Part shown: positions 1 through 9,198 of the stretch, piece by piece
How the letters are laid out: each line of letters opens with the position of its first letter
Numbering within the stretch: the first letter of the stretch is position 1
From: Alkalihalobacillus sp. LMS39
GTDB lineage: Bacteria; Bacillota; Bacilli; Bacillales; Bacillaceae_F
Reading direction: 5' to 3'
DNA length: 64,000 nucleotides
NCBI RefSeq assembly: GCF_022812285.1
Contig: NZ_CP093300.1
Coordinates: forward strand, 2,356,001-2,420,000
Program-made: the position numbers and the translations under genes
The notes under the pieces: generated by a model
What the model was told of the DNA's origin: nothing
What the model saw: the letters and a program-made list of their open reading frames with translations, nothing else
Database searches by the model: none

Positions 1-1
1 G

Positions 2-1042
2 ATGCTAGCGGCTAGTGAATTAGAAAAGACGATCGAAATAGCCAACGAAGCAAAAGAAGATCTAAAGGAAATAGCAGAAGAGGAACCATTAACAGAAAAA
101 GTAAAAGACCTAATCGAAACGTTAAAAGATGAGGTGAAAGAATCAGAAACAGCCGAAGAGTTACTAGAGACATTGTTAGACAATGAGAAGCTTGTAGATG
201 AAGTTAAATTAGAACTTCAAGAAAAAGAACAAGAATTAAAAGAATTGTCGGATACTTTCCAAGAAAATGAGTTACAAGACATTTCAAATGCCATTGATTC
301 ATTGGACAATGAGGCATTACAAGAAGCGTTGAATAAATTAAATGATCTTGCGTTGACGGACGAACAAAAACAAGCATTAGTGAACATGCATGAACAATTA
401 ACAGGAAAAGAAATGGGTAATGCAGAGGATTTATCCCCGGAAGAGTTAGCGGAAATGCTTGAGGAGCTTGCCGAAAAATTAACGGAACTATTAGAGGCGG
501 GACTCGATTTAGAAACGATAATTGCGATGCAAAATAATCTTCAAGCTGTCGCTAACAATGTGAATGCGAATTTAGGAAAAGCGGGACTTCCATCTAAACC
601 ATCGTTATCATTTGCAGACTCTAACTCTTCAGGCCAATCGAATTCTGATCAAGAAGGAACAGGGGATGGTGAAGGGCAATCAGAAGGGTCTGGTAATGGA
701 AACAGTAATGGAAATGGCAACGGGTCAGGGCAAGGCGGAAATGGAACAGGAGCTGGTTCAGGTAATGGAGCTGGAACGGGTCAAGGGTCAAGAGAGTTAG
801 TAACGATTCCAGAACGAATTGACGGAAAAACAAATCTTGAAACAGATGGAGGAGAACTCGGTACAGGGACGAGTGAAAAACAACAGTCTAATGCACCTGT
901 GTTAAAAGGTTCTACCCGTCCTTATCAAGAAGTGATTGGTCAATATGAAGAAAGTTATCGTGAAAGTATGGACCGAATGCAATTACCACGTCATTTAGAA
1001 GGTGTTGTCCGTGATTACTTTACGGAACTAAATCAAGAATAG
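2..1042 (+). CDS. Acidic coiled-coil protein, likely 5'-truncated, first gene of MoxR/VWA operon
   Basis: The reading frame is open from the window edge, so the methionine at base 2 is probably internal and the true start lies upstream. The visible 346 residues are a long Glu/Lys/Leu-rich helical, coiled-coil-like region (about 1-200), then a Gly/Asn/Ser/Gln-rich low-complexity linker (about 205-265), then a conserved-looking tail with aromatic and charged residues that ends in RDYFTEL. I know similar tails on proteins encoded beside MoxR and VWA genes, but I cannot name a family. The stop codon overlaps the ribosome site of the MoxR gene, which supports one operon. Function is unknown; a scaffold for the MoxR/VWA machinery is inference. 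Confidence 0.6.
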   Translation: MLAASELEKTIEIANEAKEDLKEIAEEEPLTEKVKDLIETLKDEVKESETAEELLETLLDNEKLVDEVKLELQEKEQELKELSDTFQENELQDISNAIDSLDNEALQEALNKLNDLALTDEQKQALVNMHEQLTGKEMGNAEDLSPEELAEMLEELAEKLTELLEAGLDLETIIAMQNNLQAVANNVNANLGKAGLPSKPSLSFADSNSSGQSNSDQEGTGDGEGQSEGSGNGNSNGNGNGSGQGGNGTGAGSGNGAGTGQGSRELVTIPERIDGKTNLETDGGELGTGTSEKQQSNAPVLKGSTRPYQEVIGQYEESYRESMDRMQLPRHLEGVVRDYFTELNQE

Positions 1043-1054
1043 GAGTGACTTTTA

Positions 1055-2044
1055 TTGAAAGAACAACAATATGAAAACGCACGCGAACAGTTACAAAAGA
1101 CAAAAGCGACGATACAGTCTTTTATCGTTGGTCAAGAAGAAACAATCAATCAAATTATTTGGTCTATGTTTGCTGGGGGGCATGCTTTGCTTGAAGGCTT
1201 ACCTGGAGTTGGAAAAACGATGATGATTAAAACGATTTCAGAAGTGATGAATTTATCGTTTTCGCGTGTGCAATTCACTCCTGATTTAATGCCAGCAGAT
1301 ATTACAGGGACGATGATGATTGAACCGAATGAAGAAGGAAAACAGCAATTTGTCTTTCATAAAGGACCAGTGTTCGCCAATATTGTCTTAGCTGATGAAA
1401 TCAACAGAGCTACACCAAAAACTCAAAGTGCTTTATTAGAAGCAATGGCGGAAAAAACAGTTACAGTGATTGGAGAAACAGCCTCTCTTCCCGCACCATT
1501 TTTTGTATTAGCAACACAAAATCCTGTTGATTTAGAAGGGACGTACCCTCTTCCTGAAGCGCAAATGGACCGCTTTTTATGTAAGATTAATGTTCAATAC
1601 CCAACGAAGGAAGAATTAAAAATGATCGTGGAACGAACCGTTACTTCTAACCCTGAAGCGTTATCAGCAGTCATTGAAGGAGCTGATGTCCTTTCGATTC
1701 AAGCATTAGCACAAGGGATTTTAGTTGCAGAGGAGATGCTTGATTTTGCAGTCAATATCGTTATGGCGACGCATGCAGATCATGAGTTAGCACCTGCATC
1801 TGTAAAGCAATATGTCCGCTTCGGCTCGGGCCCTCGTGGTTTGCAAAGTTTAATTAAAATCGCGAAAGTCCGTGCATTAATGGAAGGCAGATACCATGTA
1901 TCTTCTGGTGATATTAAGCATGCCGCTCTACCTGTTTTACGTCATCGTTTGTTTTTAAATTTTGAAGGAGAAGCAACAGGGATAACGACAGATGTAATTA
2001 TTACAGATGTAATCGAAGCTGTTTCTGTTGCGACAACGGTGTAA
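1055..2044 (+). CDS. MoxR-family AAA+ ATPase
   Basis: This is a 329-residue cytoplasmic AAA+ ATPase, close to the usual MoxR length. The Walker A motif GLPGVGKT lies near residues 48-55, the Walker B motif VLADEINR near 110, and the sensor stretch ATQNP near 155; a C-terminal lid domain follows. MoxR proteins act as chaperone-like ATPases that work with VWA-domain partners, and three VWA-type genes follow directly. Translation starts at TTG 1055, with AGGAGTGA at 1041-1048. The stop overlaps the next start as TAATG at 2042-2046, so the two are translationally coupled. It corresponds in type to B. subtilis YeaC. The family call is firm; the target process is unknown. Confidence 0.93.
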   Translation: MKEQQYENAREQLQKTKATIQSFIVGQEETINQIIWSMFAGGHALLEGLPGVGKTMMIKTISEVMNLSFSRVQFTPDLMPADITGTMMIEPNEEGKQQFVFHKGPVFANIVLADEINRATPKTQSALLEAMAEKTVTVIGETASLPAPFFVLATQNPVDLEGTYPLPEAQMDRFLCKINVQYPTKEELKMIVERTVTSNPEALSAVIEGADVLSIQALAQGILVAEEMLDFAVNIVMATHADHELAPASVKQYVRFGSGPRGLQSLIKIAKVRALMEGRYHVSSGDIKHAALPVLRHRLFLNFEGEATGITTDVIITDVIEAVSVATTV

Positions 2045-2907
2045 TGGTGTTGTTACCATCTGATATACGGATGCGTTTAGCTCGTTATAAGTGGAATACT
2101 TCTTTGTTGAAACGAGGTTTTCAAAAAGGGAGTCGTAAATCTTCTGTTTTTGGTAGTTCACTAGATTTCTCAGATTTTCGGCCATATCAACCTGGTGACG
2201 ATGTTAGACAAATTGATTGGAATGTTTATGCGAGAACAAATCGTCATTATATAAAGCGATTTTTAGATGAGCAAGAGCTTTCTATTACAGTGATGTTAGA
2301 TTGTTCAGCTTCTATGCATTTTGATGAAGCGAAGTGGAAGAAAGCAAAAGCACTTTGTGCGGCTATTAGTTATATTGGACTTGCAAATGATGACCGAATT
2401 ACATTTGTTCCTGTTGGAGCAGGGAATAAGCCGTTTCGTAATAAAAAGGGAGTAGTGTTTTCATCACAGATGATGACGTATGTTGATTCGGTTAAAGGAA
2501 CGGAGCAAGAACAATTTTTTTCGATTGTTGAAAACTATAGGCAACCGACAACAGCTCTTACTTTTATTGTGACGGATTGCTTAGAAAACAGCGAAATTGT
2601 CATTGATAAATTAAAAAAGCTTCAGACGAATCAACAACTGCGACTCGTTCAGCTTTTATCAGAAGCTGAAATGCAGCCAGAAACAGTTGGAGATTTGAAA
2701 TTAATCGATGTGGAAACAAATGAAACGGTTCAAGTTAGTTTGAATCGTCAAGTCCTTTCTACATATAAAGAAAGACTTCAAGCACATTGTCATGAAATAG
2801 AAAAAGCTTGTCATGAGCGTGGAATCGGGTATGTGCGACTAAGTACAAAGCAATCGCTTGATAATATCATCTTTTCAGAAATGAGAAAAAATGGCTGGTT
2901 ATCGTAG
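2044..2907 (+). CDS. DUF58 family protein (VWA-like)
   Basis: This is a 287-residue DUF58 protein. The family signature is visible as YQPGDDVRQIDWNVYART near residues 47-64, followed by a VWA-like strand with the metal-site motif DCSAS near 88. DUF58 proteins almost always sit next to MoxR ATPases, as here, and are thought to be their VWA-like partners. The ATG overlaps the MoxR stop codon. No signal peptide or membrane segment is apparent, although many DUF58 relatives carry two N-terminal membrane helices; this is the short form, like B. subtilis YeaD. The molecular role is not established. Confidence 0.9.
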   Translation: MVLLPSDIRMRLARYKWNTSLLKRGFQKGSRKSSVFGSSLDFSDFRPYQPGDDVRQIDWNVYARTNRHYIKRFLDEQELSITVMLDCSASMHFDEAKWKKAKALCAAISYIGLANDDRITFVPVGAGNKPFRNKKGVVFSSQMMTYVDSVKGTEQEQFFSIVENYRQPTTALTFIVTDCLENSEIVIDKLKKLQTNQQLRLVQLLSEAEMQPETVGDLKLIDVETNETVQVSLNRQVLSTYKERLQAHCHEIEKACHERGIGYVRLSTKQSLDNIIFSEMRKNGWLS

Positions 2908-2938
2908 CGAACTATGAGCTAGAAAGTAGGTGACTACA

Positions 2939-4732
2939 ATGGGTTTTCTGATTCCCGCCTTTTTCGGCTTGTCCATTTTTTTAGTCGGTCTTGTTCTCTT
3001 TTATATGTTTCGTAAACAATACGAGGAACATATTGTTTCATCTAATGTGTTATGGACACAAGTGATGAACGAATGGCAGGCGACAAAATGGTGGAAAAAG
3101 CTACAACGACAATTATTATTGTTACTTCAGCTCTTAATCTTATTGTTTTTAATGCTAGCTCTTGTTCGACCATTTATTCATACGGACGGTGTTGAAGGAG
3201 AACATGTCATTGTGTTACTTGACCAATCCGCTACAATGTCAGTGGCTATGAATGAGGCGAATGAAAATAGATTTGAAGAAGCAAAAAAAGAAATAATAGC
3301 GTTGTTGGACAAAAAGAATAACAATCAAGCCGTTAGTGTAATTGGTGTAGGGGACTCCCCATCCTTATATGTTAATCGTGAAACAGACCGAACAATCATT
3401 GAGTCAAGAATAAAAGAAATAGACATAAACTATGAGTCTAGTGATTTCACACGGGCTTTATCGTTAGCTCAATCTCTATCAGAAGGACAATCTTCAAGTG
3501 TTCATGTTTTTACAGATTCATTAACAAGTGAAGATGTGAACTCTTTTCGTTTTGATGCTCCATTTTATGTTAACAACATGAGTTCTGAGTTAGACGATAA
3601 TGTTGCCATCGTTACGTTTGGGTTAACAAACAAACAAAATCAAACTTCAGCTATTGTTACATTACAAAATGAGAGTGAAGGAACTCAGACAGTTATGGTT
3701 CTCTTCAAAGCGGATGGAAATATTGTCCAAGAACTTGAAGTTTCACTTGAAGCAAAAGAAGTCAAGTATGTAACGGTAGATTCGTTACCGAGTGCGTTAT
3801 ATTATGAAGCGTCTATTGAAAATGAAGATATGTATGTATTAGATAATTCGGCTTTTGCCTTTTCTTCTTCTGAACAAAAACCAGTTGTTTATACAGTCGG
3901 TTCTATTTCTTCTTTTTTAAATAAAATTCTACTTCACTTAGGATATGACGTTATGCAAGCAGAGACATTTGAAGATATAAACGACCTTCCAAAGGATTCA
4001 ATCATTATTTCTTCAATTGGTAGAGATGAAGAGCTATCGAGAACGCATTCAATGTTATTATTAGCTTCTGAAAAGACCGAAAAAGTAAGTCTAGAAGAAG
4101 CGATTACAACAAAGGTGAACGAAGAATTATTCGATTATGTTACTGTTCAAGATATTTATATTAGTCAAGCAATTGAAACAGATTCCGTCAGTGCAGAAAC
4201 AGTTATGTCTAGCGGTAATATTCCACTTATCAACAAAGGAATTAATGATGGACAAGCTTATGTGGAACTTTTCTTTTCCATCCAGGATTCAGATTGGCCA
4301 ATGCATTCGAGCTTTCCGATTTTCATTTATCATGTAATGGAATTTTTACATGGGGAGACAGGACATATCGGCTATTTCCAGCCAAATGAAGCGCGTGTCA
4401 TTCAAGTTTCTTCAACTGAACCATATGAGATTGTTGATGATATGGGAAATAAAAAAGGAACACATACGAATACAAGTGAATTGTTTCAAGCGCCTGCAAA
4501 ACCAGGATTATATGCTTTAAAAAGTGAACAAGAAGAAACTTTATATTTTGCTGTTACTGTAGCTGATAGTGAAAGAAGTGTATGGTCTGCAGATTCCTTT
4601 GTGGTCGGAGCCGATGTTGATAAATCAATAACCGATTCAACGAGATTTGAGTGGTGGCCATGGTTAGTCTTAGTTGCTTTTATCCTTTTGTTAGTGGAAT
4701 GGGAGGTGTATCGACGTGGGATTCGAACTTGA
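2939..4732 (+). CDS. BatA-type membrane protein with VWA domain
   Basis: This is a 597-residue membrane protein. The N-terminus holds two hydrophobic helices separated by a short basic loop, the arrangement of the BatA/aerotolerance N-terminal domain. A VWA domain follows, with the metal-site motif DQSATMS near residue 96, then a long extracytoplasmic beta-rich region and a single C-terminal membrane helix (about 572-590). A GTG at 2930 is in frame, but it lies inside the AGGTG ribosome site, so I chose ATG 2939. The 3' end overlaps the start of the next VWA gene by 17 bases. It is probably a membrane partner of the MoxR ATPase; the substrate is unknown. Confidence 0.85.
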   Translation: MGFLIPAFFGLSIFLVGLVLFYMFRKQYEEHIVSSNVLWTQVMNEWQATKWWKKLQRQLLLLLQLLILLFLMLALVRPFIHTDGVEGEHVIVLLDQSATMSVAMNEANENRFEEAKKEIIALLDKKNNNQAVSVIGVGDSPSLYVNRETDRTIIESRIKEIDINYESSDFTRALSLAQSLSEGQSSSVHVFTDSLTSEDVNSFRFDAPFYVNNMSSELDDNVAIVTFGLTNKQNQTSAIVTLQNESEGTQTVMVLFKADGNIVQELEVSLEAKEVKYVTVDSLPSALYYEASIENEDMYVLDNSAFAFSSSEQKPVVYTVGSISSFLNKILLHLGYDVMQAETFEDINDLPKDSIIISSIGRDEELSRTHSMLLLASEKTEKVSLEEAITTKVNEELFDYVTVQDIYISQAIETDSVSAETVMSSGNIPLINKGINDGQAYVELFFSIQDSDWPMHSSFPIFIYHVMEFLHGETGHIGYFQPNEARVIQVSSTEPYEIVDDMGNKKGTHTNTSELFQAPAKPGLYALKSEQEETLYFAVTVADSERSVWSADSFVVGADVDKSITDSTRFEWWPWLVLVAFILLLVEWEVYRRGIRT

Positions 4733-7484
4733 TTATCCTCTCGTTTTATTGTTATTGATTCCAGCTATCGTCGTCATGGTCGTTTTTATTCGATCTCAGA
4801 TTCAGCTTTCTAATTCGGTAAGAAAAGTGATTATTCCATTACGGTTTCTCATTTTATCTCTTCTTATTGTAGCTTTAGCCATACCGAATATTGTGTTTTC
4901 AACGACATCGGTTCATACGGTTTTTTTAATCGACCGGTCTGATTCAATCGAAAATGCCAACAATGAAATGACGGCTTTTATTCGTGAAGCCGTAGCTACA
5001 AAGAACCCCGATGATTCGTTTGCAATTGTATCAATTGGCCAAGATGCGCGAGTGGAACGAATGTTATCAACGGATAAAAGCTTTAGTAGTGATTGGAATG
5101 TCATCCAAACTGACTTTACGAACATCGAAGCAGGGATTCAATTAGGTTCAAGCTTACTTGCAAAAGAACGAGCAGGACGTATCGTTTTATTAAGTGACGG
5201 AAATGAAACGATTGGTCATGCGCTAGAACAAGCAAAAATTTTAAAAGAACAAGGAATATCATTAGATGTCGTTCCATTTGCGCCAAACGATGTAAAAGAC
5301 GTGGCGATTGAAGATTTTTCTCTTCCGCGCCAAGTGTTTAAAGGAGAACAAGCAAATTTATCGATTTCAGTTAAAAGTAGTGAAGAAACGACTGGTATTT
5401 TACGAATTTCCCTAAATAATGAAATGATTATACAAGACGAAGTTGATTTAAAAGAAGGGGTTAACGCGTTTCGTTATGCATACCCAATTGAGAAAAGTGG
5501 AATGAATCGTCTTCGTGCAGAAATCATAGCAGATGGAGATAGTATTCTAGAAAATAATCAATTATCTGCGATTACAACGATAACAGGTTCTCCAAAAGTT
5601 CTGATTGTAGAAGGTCAAGAGAAAACGTCAACGCCATTACAAGAAGCCCTTCAGTCTTCTGGACTTGATGTTGACACAATAACACCACCTAAACTCCCGA
5701 CAGAGTTAAACGGTTATTTGCAATATGGAACAATTGTTTTTAACAATGTTTCCGGTATGAAAGTTTCTGAAAAACAAATGGAGTTAATCGAAAAAGCGGT
5801 AAAAGATTTTGGTGTAGGATTCATCATGACAGGTGGAAATGAAAGTTTTGCATTAGGTGGCTTTAAAAATACACCGATTGAAACGATATTACCGGTTGAG
5901 ATGGAAATTAAAACAGAGGAGGATATACCTTCTGTCGGGATTGTCTATGTTATCGACCGGTCCGGAAGTATGATGGGGCAACGATTAGAGCTTGCTAAAG
6001 AAGCGGCAGCACGTTCCATTGAATTATTGCGTGAAGGAGATACAGTCGGTGTTATTGCCTTTGATGACCGAACATGGCAAATTGTTGATACCGAACCGAT
6101 GACAAATATAAAAGAGGTAACTGATAATGTATTAGGCATTACAGCAGGTGGAGGAACTGACATTTACCCTGGATTACATGAAGCTTATATGCAAATTCAA
6201 GAACTCGACCTTCAACGTAAACATATCATTTTATTAACTGATGGTGAATCGCCTGAAACAGGAAACTATCAGCAGCTCATCGAAACAGGTAGAGATGATC
6301 ATAATGTGACATTGTCAACGATTGCGGTAGGGGATGGCGCTGACCATTTTTTACTAGATACTCTTGCTGAATATGGAACGGGGCGCTTTTATGCAGTATA
6401 TGATGAAACGACGATCCCGAGTGTGTTATCGAGAGAAACGATGTTAACAACGAGGACGTATATCGAAGACAATCCTTTTTACCCTATGGTCGTAAGTGGA
6501 AGTGATTGGACTACACACTTTGCAAATGGGGTTCCACAAATGAACGCCTATATTGCTACAACAAGCAAGGACCGGGCTTCAGTTGTTCTTTCAAGTGAAA
6601 AAGAGGACCCGGTTTTGGTTAGATGGCAATATGGACTTGGAAAAACAGTCGCATGGACGTCTGATGTGAAAGGCGAATGGTCTGGGCAATGGGCAGCTTG
6701 GGAACAGTGGGCTCCACTATGGAACGATATTATCACATGGACAATCGGAGCCAATCAACAAGAGCCATTTGACATGACCCAAAAACGAGAAGGAACGAAA
6801 AGTGTTGTTACATTCTCAACTGAAGAAGAACAATCTCGTCCTTTAGATGCGAATGTAGTAAATGAATCTGGCCAAGAAGTCGAAACTACAGTTCGAATGA
6901 TAGCTCCTGGACAATATGAAGTATCCTTTGAAGCAAAGGAAGGAATGCATTATATTCAACTTGTAGAGAAAAACGAGGAAAGTACGCCTGTTTTTCAAAC
7001 AGGTCTAACTATTCCTTATCCTGATGAATATAAGATGAAGTCTACGAATGATACATTGTTACAGGCGTTAGCAAAAACGAGTGATGGTGCTGTCATTACA
7101 AATGGCAAAGACGCGTTCCGAGAGTTAAATACTCGACCTGTGTCAAAACAAAGCATTTCTCACTACTTTATTTTACTTGCCTTTTTCCTATTTTTTATTG
7201 AAGTTGCAATACGGCGTTTCGGGTTACCAAATTTTGCAGTTTCAAAAGGAAAAGAGACAAAACCAACTTTAACAGAAGATACTTATGTACCATCTCGTCC
7301 AACGACAAAAAAAGTGAAGAGTAACGAAAAACAACAATCAAATAATGGAAAACAAAAAGAGAGTCCAATACCACCAAGGAGGGAAGAAGTAGTAACAAAG
7401 AAACAAAGAGTTAATCCTTCTCCTCCGGCATCTTCAGATACGATGAAACGATTGTTAGAAGCTAAAAATCGAAAACGACGCTAA
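4716..7484 (+). CDS. Large membrane protein with two VWA-like domains
   Basis: This is a 922-residue protein with two N-terminal membrane helices, a first VWA-like segment (DRSDS near residue 73) and a second, more canonical VWA domain (DRSGSMMG near 413, with TDGES later). A region resembling glutamine-amidotransferase-like VWA proteins lies between and after these. One membrane helix lies near 816-835, and a basic, Lys/Pro-rich cytoplasmic tail follows. The start is GTG 4716 with GGGAGGTG at 4701-4708, inside the end of the preceding gene. It is the last gene of the operon, followed by a strong terminator. It probably forms the extracytoplasmic arm of a MoxR/VWA complex; that is inferred from context. 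Confidence 0.85.
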   Translation: MGFELDYPLVLLLLIPAIVVMVVFIRSQIQLSNSVRKVIIPLRFLILSLLIVALAIPNIVFSTTSVHTVFLIDRSDSIENANNEMTAFIREAVATKNPDDSFAIVSIGQDARVERMLSTDKSFSSDWNVIQTDFTNIEAGIQLGSSLLAKERAGRIVLLSDGNETIGHALEQAKILKEQGISLDVVPFAPNDVKDVAIEDFSLPRQVFKGEQANLSISVKSSEETTGILRISLNNEMIIQDEVDLKEGVNAFRYAYPIEKSGMNRLRAEIIADGDSILENNQLSAITTITGSPKVLIVEGQEKTSTPLQEALQSSGLDVDTITPPKLPTELNGYLQYGTIVFNNVSGMKVSEKQMELIEKAVKDFGVGFIMTGGNESFALGGFKNTPIETILPVEMEIKTEEDIPSVGIVYVIDRSGSMMGQRLELAKEAAARSIELLREGDTVGVIAFDDRTWQIVDTEPMTNIKEVTDNVLGITAGGGTDIYPGLHEAYMQIQELDLQRKHIILLTDGESPETGNYQQLIETGRDDHNVTLSTIAVGDGADHFLLDTLAEYGTGRFYAVYDETTIPSVLSRETMLTTRTYIEDNPFYPMVVSGSDWTTHFANGVPQMNAYIATTSKDRASVVLSSEKEDPVLVRWQYGLGKTVAWTSDVKGEWSGQWAAWEQWAPLWNDIITWTIGANQQEPFDMTQKREGTKSVVTFSTEEEQSRPLDANVVNESGQEVETTVRMIAPGQYEVSFEAKEGMHYIQLVEKNEESTPVFQTGLTIPYPDEYKMKSTNDTLLQALAKTSDGAVITNGKDAFRELNTRPVSKQSISHYFILLAFFLFFIEVAIRRFGLPNFAVSKGKETKPTLTEDTYVPSRPTTKKVKSNEKQQSNNGKQKESPIPPRREEVVTKKQRVNPSPPASSDTMKRLLEAKNRKRR

Positions 7485-7510
7485 TGATTAGTGTCTGATG
7501 ATTTATACAA

Positions 7511-7553
7511 AGATGTACCTAATGTTCATTATGAGCTTAGGTACATCTTTTAT
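7511..7553 (+). terminator. Intrinsic terminator of the MoxR/VWA operon
   Basis: A perfect 12-bp inverted repeat (7511-7522 and 7537-7548) is followed by a T-rich run. It lies just after the 922-residue VWA gene. Confidence 0.85.
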
Positions 7554-7627
7554 ATTATTTAGAAGGTGAGAAACATCATAAGACAACTTCCACCCTCCAT
7601 ACATATTGTAATAAAGGAGGGGTAAGG

Positions 7628-7747
7628 ATGGTTAAAGGCATTGATATGCAAATGGTCGTGTTTGTAGGAATTTCTCTCATACAAGAATATGTACGATTTC
7701 AACACTTTCCGAGAGTTTATTATTGGAACGCTGTAAATCAGAAGTGA
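7628..7747 (+). CDS. Possible 39-residue small protein
   Basis: An ATG at 7628 follows a near-perfect ribosome site, AAAGGAGG at about 7612-7619, and opens a 39-codon frame ending at TGA 7745-7747. The peptide has a hydrophobic start (methionine, valine and phenylalanine rich) and an aromatic, charged end (YVRFQHFPRVYYW). I recognise no family. The strong ribosome site is the main argument that it is translated. The flanking DNA (7554-7611 and 7748-7870) holds no other recognisable feature. It could be a membrane-associated microprotein or a non-coding coincidence. Confidence 0.4.
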   Translation: MVKGIDMQMVVFVGISLIQEYVRFQHFPRVYYWNAVNQK

Positions 7748-7886
7748 AAATATGAAATTTCACATACCGTATTATAGGAATAAATTTAAATGAATACGCC
7801 CTATTCATGTAAGGAAAACTCTTTCTTCATATTTACTCTCTTTCTCTCATATAAATAAGCAATATTGCCATGTGGGAGGGACAAAG

Positions 7887-8249
7887 TTGAAGAAATCAAA
7901 AAAGAAAAAGAAGAATCAAATTACTTCAATTAAACAAACTGGGGTAATGAAGGACATCGCTATTGTTTTAGTAATTTCTGCTATTTTTATGTATGGGACG
8001 TGGACAGTTGCAGTTGCTCAACAAATAAATAGTTTAGAAGCAAATATAGCTCATGAGCTTGAAATAACAGGTGACATGAGTATCGAACGACTTGATTCAT
8101 CTGAACAACGCTATGTTTATGAGGTCAGTTATAATGAAAAAAGATATATCGTAACGGTTTATCAAGACCATCGAACTGTTGTTGATTCCCATTCTTTTAG
8201 TAGTGAGGGTGAAAAACAAACCATACTGACGAACTATAATGTAACATGA
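7887..8249 (+). CDS. Small single-pass membrane protein, unknown
   Basis: This is a 120-residue protein with a very basic N-terminus (runs of Lys), one membrane helix at about residues 24-42, and a mixed extracytoplasmic tail that looks like a small alpha/beta domain. The start chosen is TTG 7887, preceded by GGGAGGG at 7874-7880; the longer frame opening at GTG 7872 runs through that ribosome site and is unlikely. The N-in, C-out orientation follows from the positive charges. A terminator follows directly, so it is monocistronic. Function is unknown. Confidence 0.7.
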   Translation: MKKSKKKKKNQITSIKQTGVMKDIAIVLVISAIFMYGTWTVAVAQQINSLEANIAHELEITGDMSIERLDSSEQRYVYEVSYNEKRYIVTVYQDHRTVVDSHSFSSEGEKQTILTNYNVT

Positions 8250-8260
8250 TTCATTGCTAA

Positions 8261-8289
8261 AGATTTGAGTTTGCTCAAATCTTTTTTTT
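8261..8289 (+). terminator. Intrinsic terminator
   Basis: AGATTTGAG (8261-8269) pairs with CTCAAATCT (8274-8282) and is followed by a T run. It ends the 120-residue membrane protein gene. Confidence 0.85.
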
Positions 8290-8299
8290 ATGAGGGAGT

Positions 8300-8400
8300 A
8301 TAAAAATTTTGGTGTAGCAGTGAAGCTTTGAAAGCTATTTCAAGAAGAGCGAAGGCTCCGCGCTTCGCTTGAAACGAAAAGACGCTACGCGTTTTTCTTA
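8300..8400 (+). repeat. Dispersed intergenic repeat, copy A (long form)
   Basis: About 100 bases share a common order of blocks with copies at 36821-36900, 46645-46740 and 62899-63007: a GTAGCAGTGAAG-like block, a small AAGCTTTGAAAGCT palindrome, CAAGAAGAGCGAAGG, and a CGTTTTTCTT end. This long form contains a GCGAAG/CTTCGC hairpin and then ACGC/GCGT flanked by A and T runs, which resembles a bidirectional terminator. No protein is encoded. Confidence 0.75.
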
Positions 8401-8414
8401 TTTATTACGAGTTT

Positions 8415-8422
8415 GCTATAAT
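8415..8422 (+). promoter_or_regulatory. Extended -10 promoter for the histidine phosphatase gene
   Basis: TGCTATAAT reads as an extended -10 element (TATAAT at 8417-8422), about 75 bases upstream of the GTG start at 8496. No convincing -35 box is seen. Confidence 0.5.
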
Positions 8423-8495
8423 GAAATGGTGAAAATAGAATGCTATTATATTATGGGCAGATAGTTAACATAAAAATTTGAGGTGAAATATACAC

Positions 8496-9029
8496 GTGAA
8501 AGTAGGACTATTACGGCATTTTAAAGTGGAACGTGGGTATCCAAATAAGTTTGTTAGTTCCGAACAATTAATGGAATGGGTAAAGGAATATGACGCTTCT
8601 GATGTTATTCCTACTCAGCTTGATTTAGGAAATATTGATTGGAAGAGATGTTATTCAAGTGACTTAGCAAGAGCCCGAAAAACTGCAACAGCAGCATTTA
8701 GTGGAGAAATTGTCGAAAACAAAAGTTTACGAGAAATCGAAATTAAACCTTTATTTCACTCGTCTATTAAACTTCCCCTTCTCGTGCATATGATATTCAT
8801 TCGTATTGCTTGGTTACTCGGGCATTCCTCTCAACCGGAAAGTAAAAAAACGGTGAAACACAAAATAAACCTCCTTCTCGATGAGATTTTACAAAGTGAA
8901 GAGGATGTGCTTATCGTTGGCCATGGTGGCATGATGATGTTTATGAGTAAAGAATTGAAAAGACGAGGTTTTACAGGTCCCCCTATTAAACGAGCGAAAA
9001 ATGGACATTTGTATATTTATGATAAGTAA
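8496..9029 (+). CDS. Histidine phosphatase (phosphoglycerate mutase-like)
   Basis: This is a 177-residue member of the histidine phosphatase superfamily. The N-terminal catalytic motif appears as LLRHFKV (Arg-His present, with Phe where Gly is usual). SSDLARARKTA gives the second arginine region, and VGHGGMM near residue 142 holds the second catalytic His. The start is GTG 8496 after GAGGTGAAAT. It stands alone with its own extended -10 promoter. Family members remove phosphate from sugars, nucleotides or proteins; the substrate cannot be told from the sequence. Confidence 0.85.
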   Translation: MKVGLLRHFKVERGYPNKFVSSEQLMEWVKEYDASDVIPTQLDLGNIDWKRCYSSDLARARKTATAAFSGEIVENKSLREIEIKPLFHSSIKLPLLVHMIFIRIAWLLGHSSQPESKKTVKHKINLLLDEILQSEEDVLIVGHGGMMMFMSKELKRRGFTGPPIKRAKNGHLYIYDK

Positions 9030-9198
9030 CGAATTGATTAGCCCAAATTGTAAAAATTACTAGGGCTTTTTCTTTTATTTTTAGGAGAGAAACGATTATG
9101 ATACATATTACCAGTTTAGTCTATGAATTGGTGGGAACTTCGTTTATAATACGGTTATAAGTAATTTATACTAATAATATTGGAGGTTATTCCCTATT

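Noticed and set aside
612-800. Overlapping frames in the Gly/Asn-rich linker of the first gene
   Set aside because: Low-complexity shadow frames inside a real coding region, with no start signals.
2930-2938. GTG 2930 as start of the BatA-type gene
   Set aside because: The GTG is part of the AGGTG ribosome site that serves ATG 2939.
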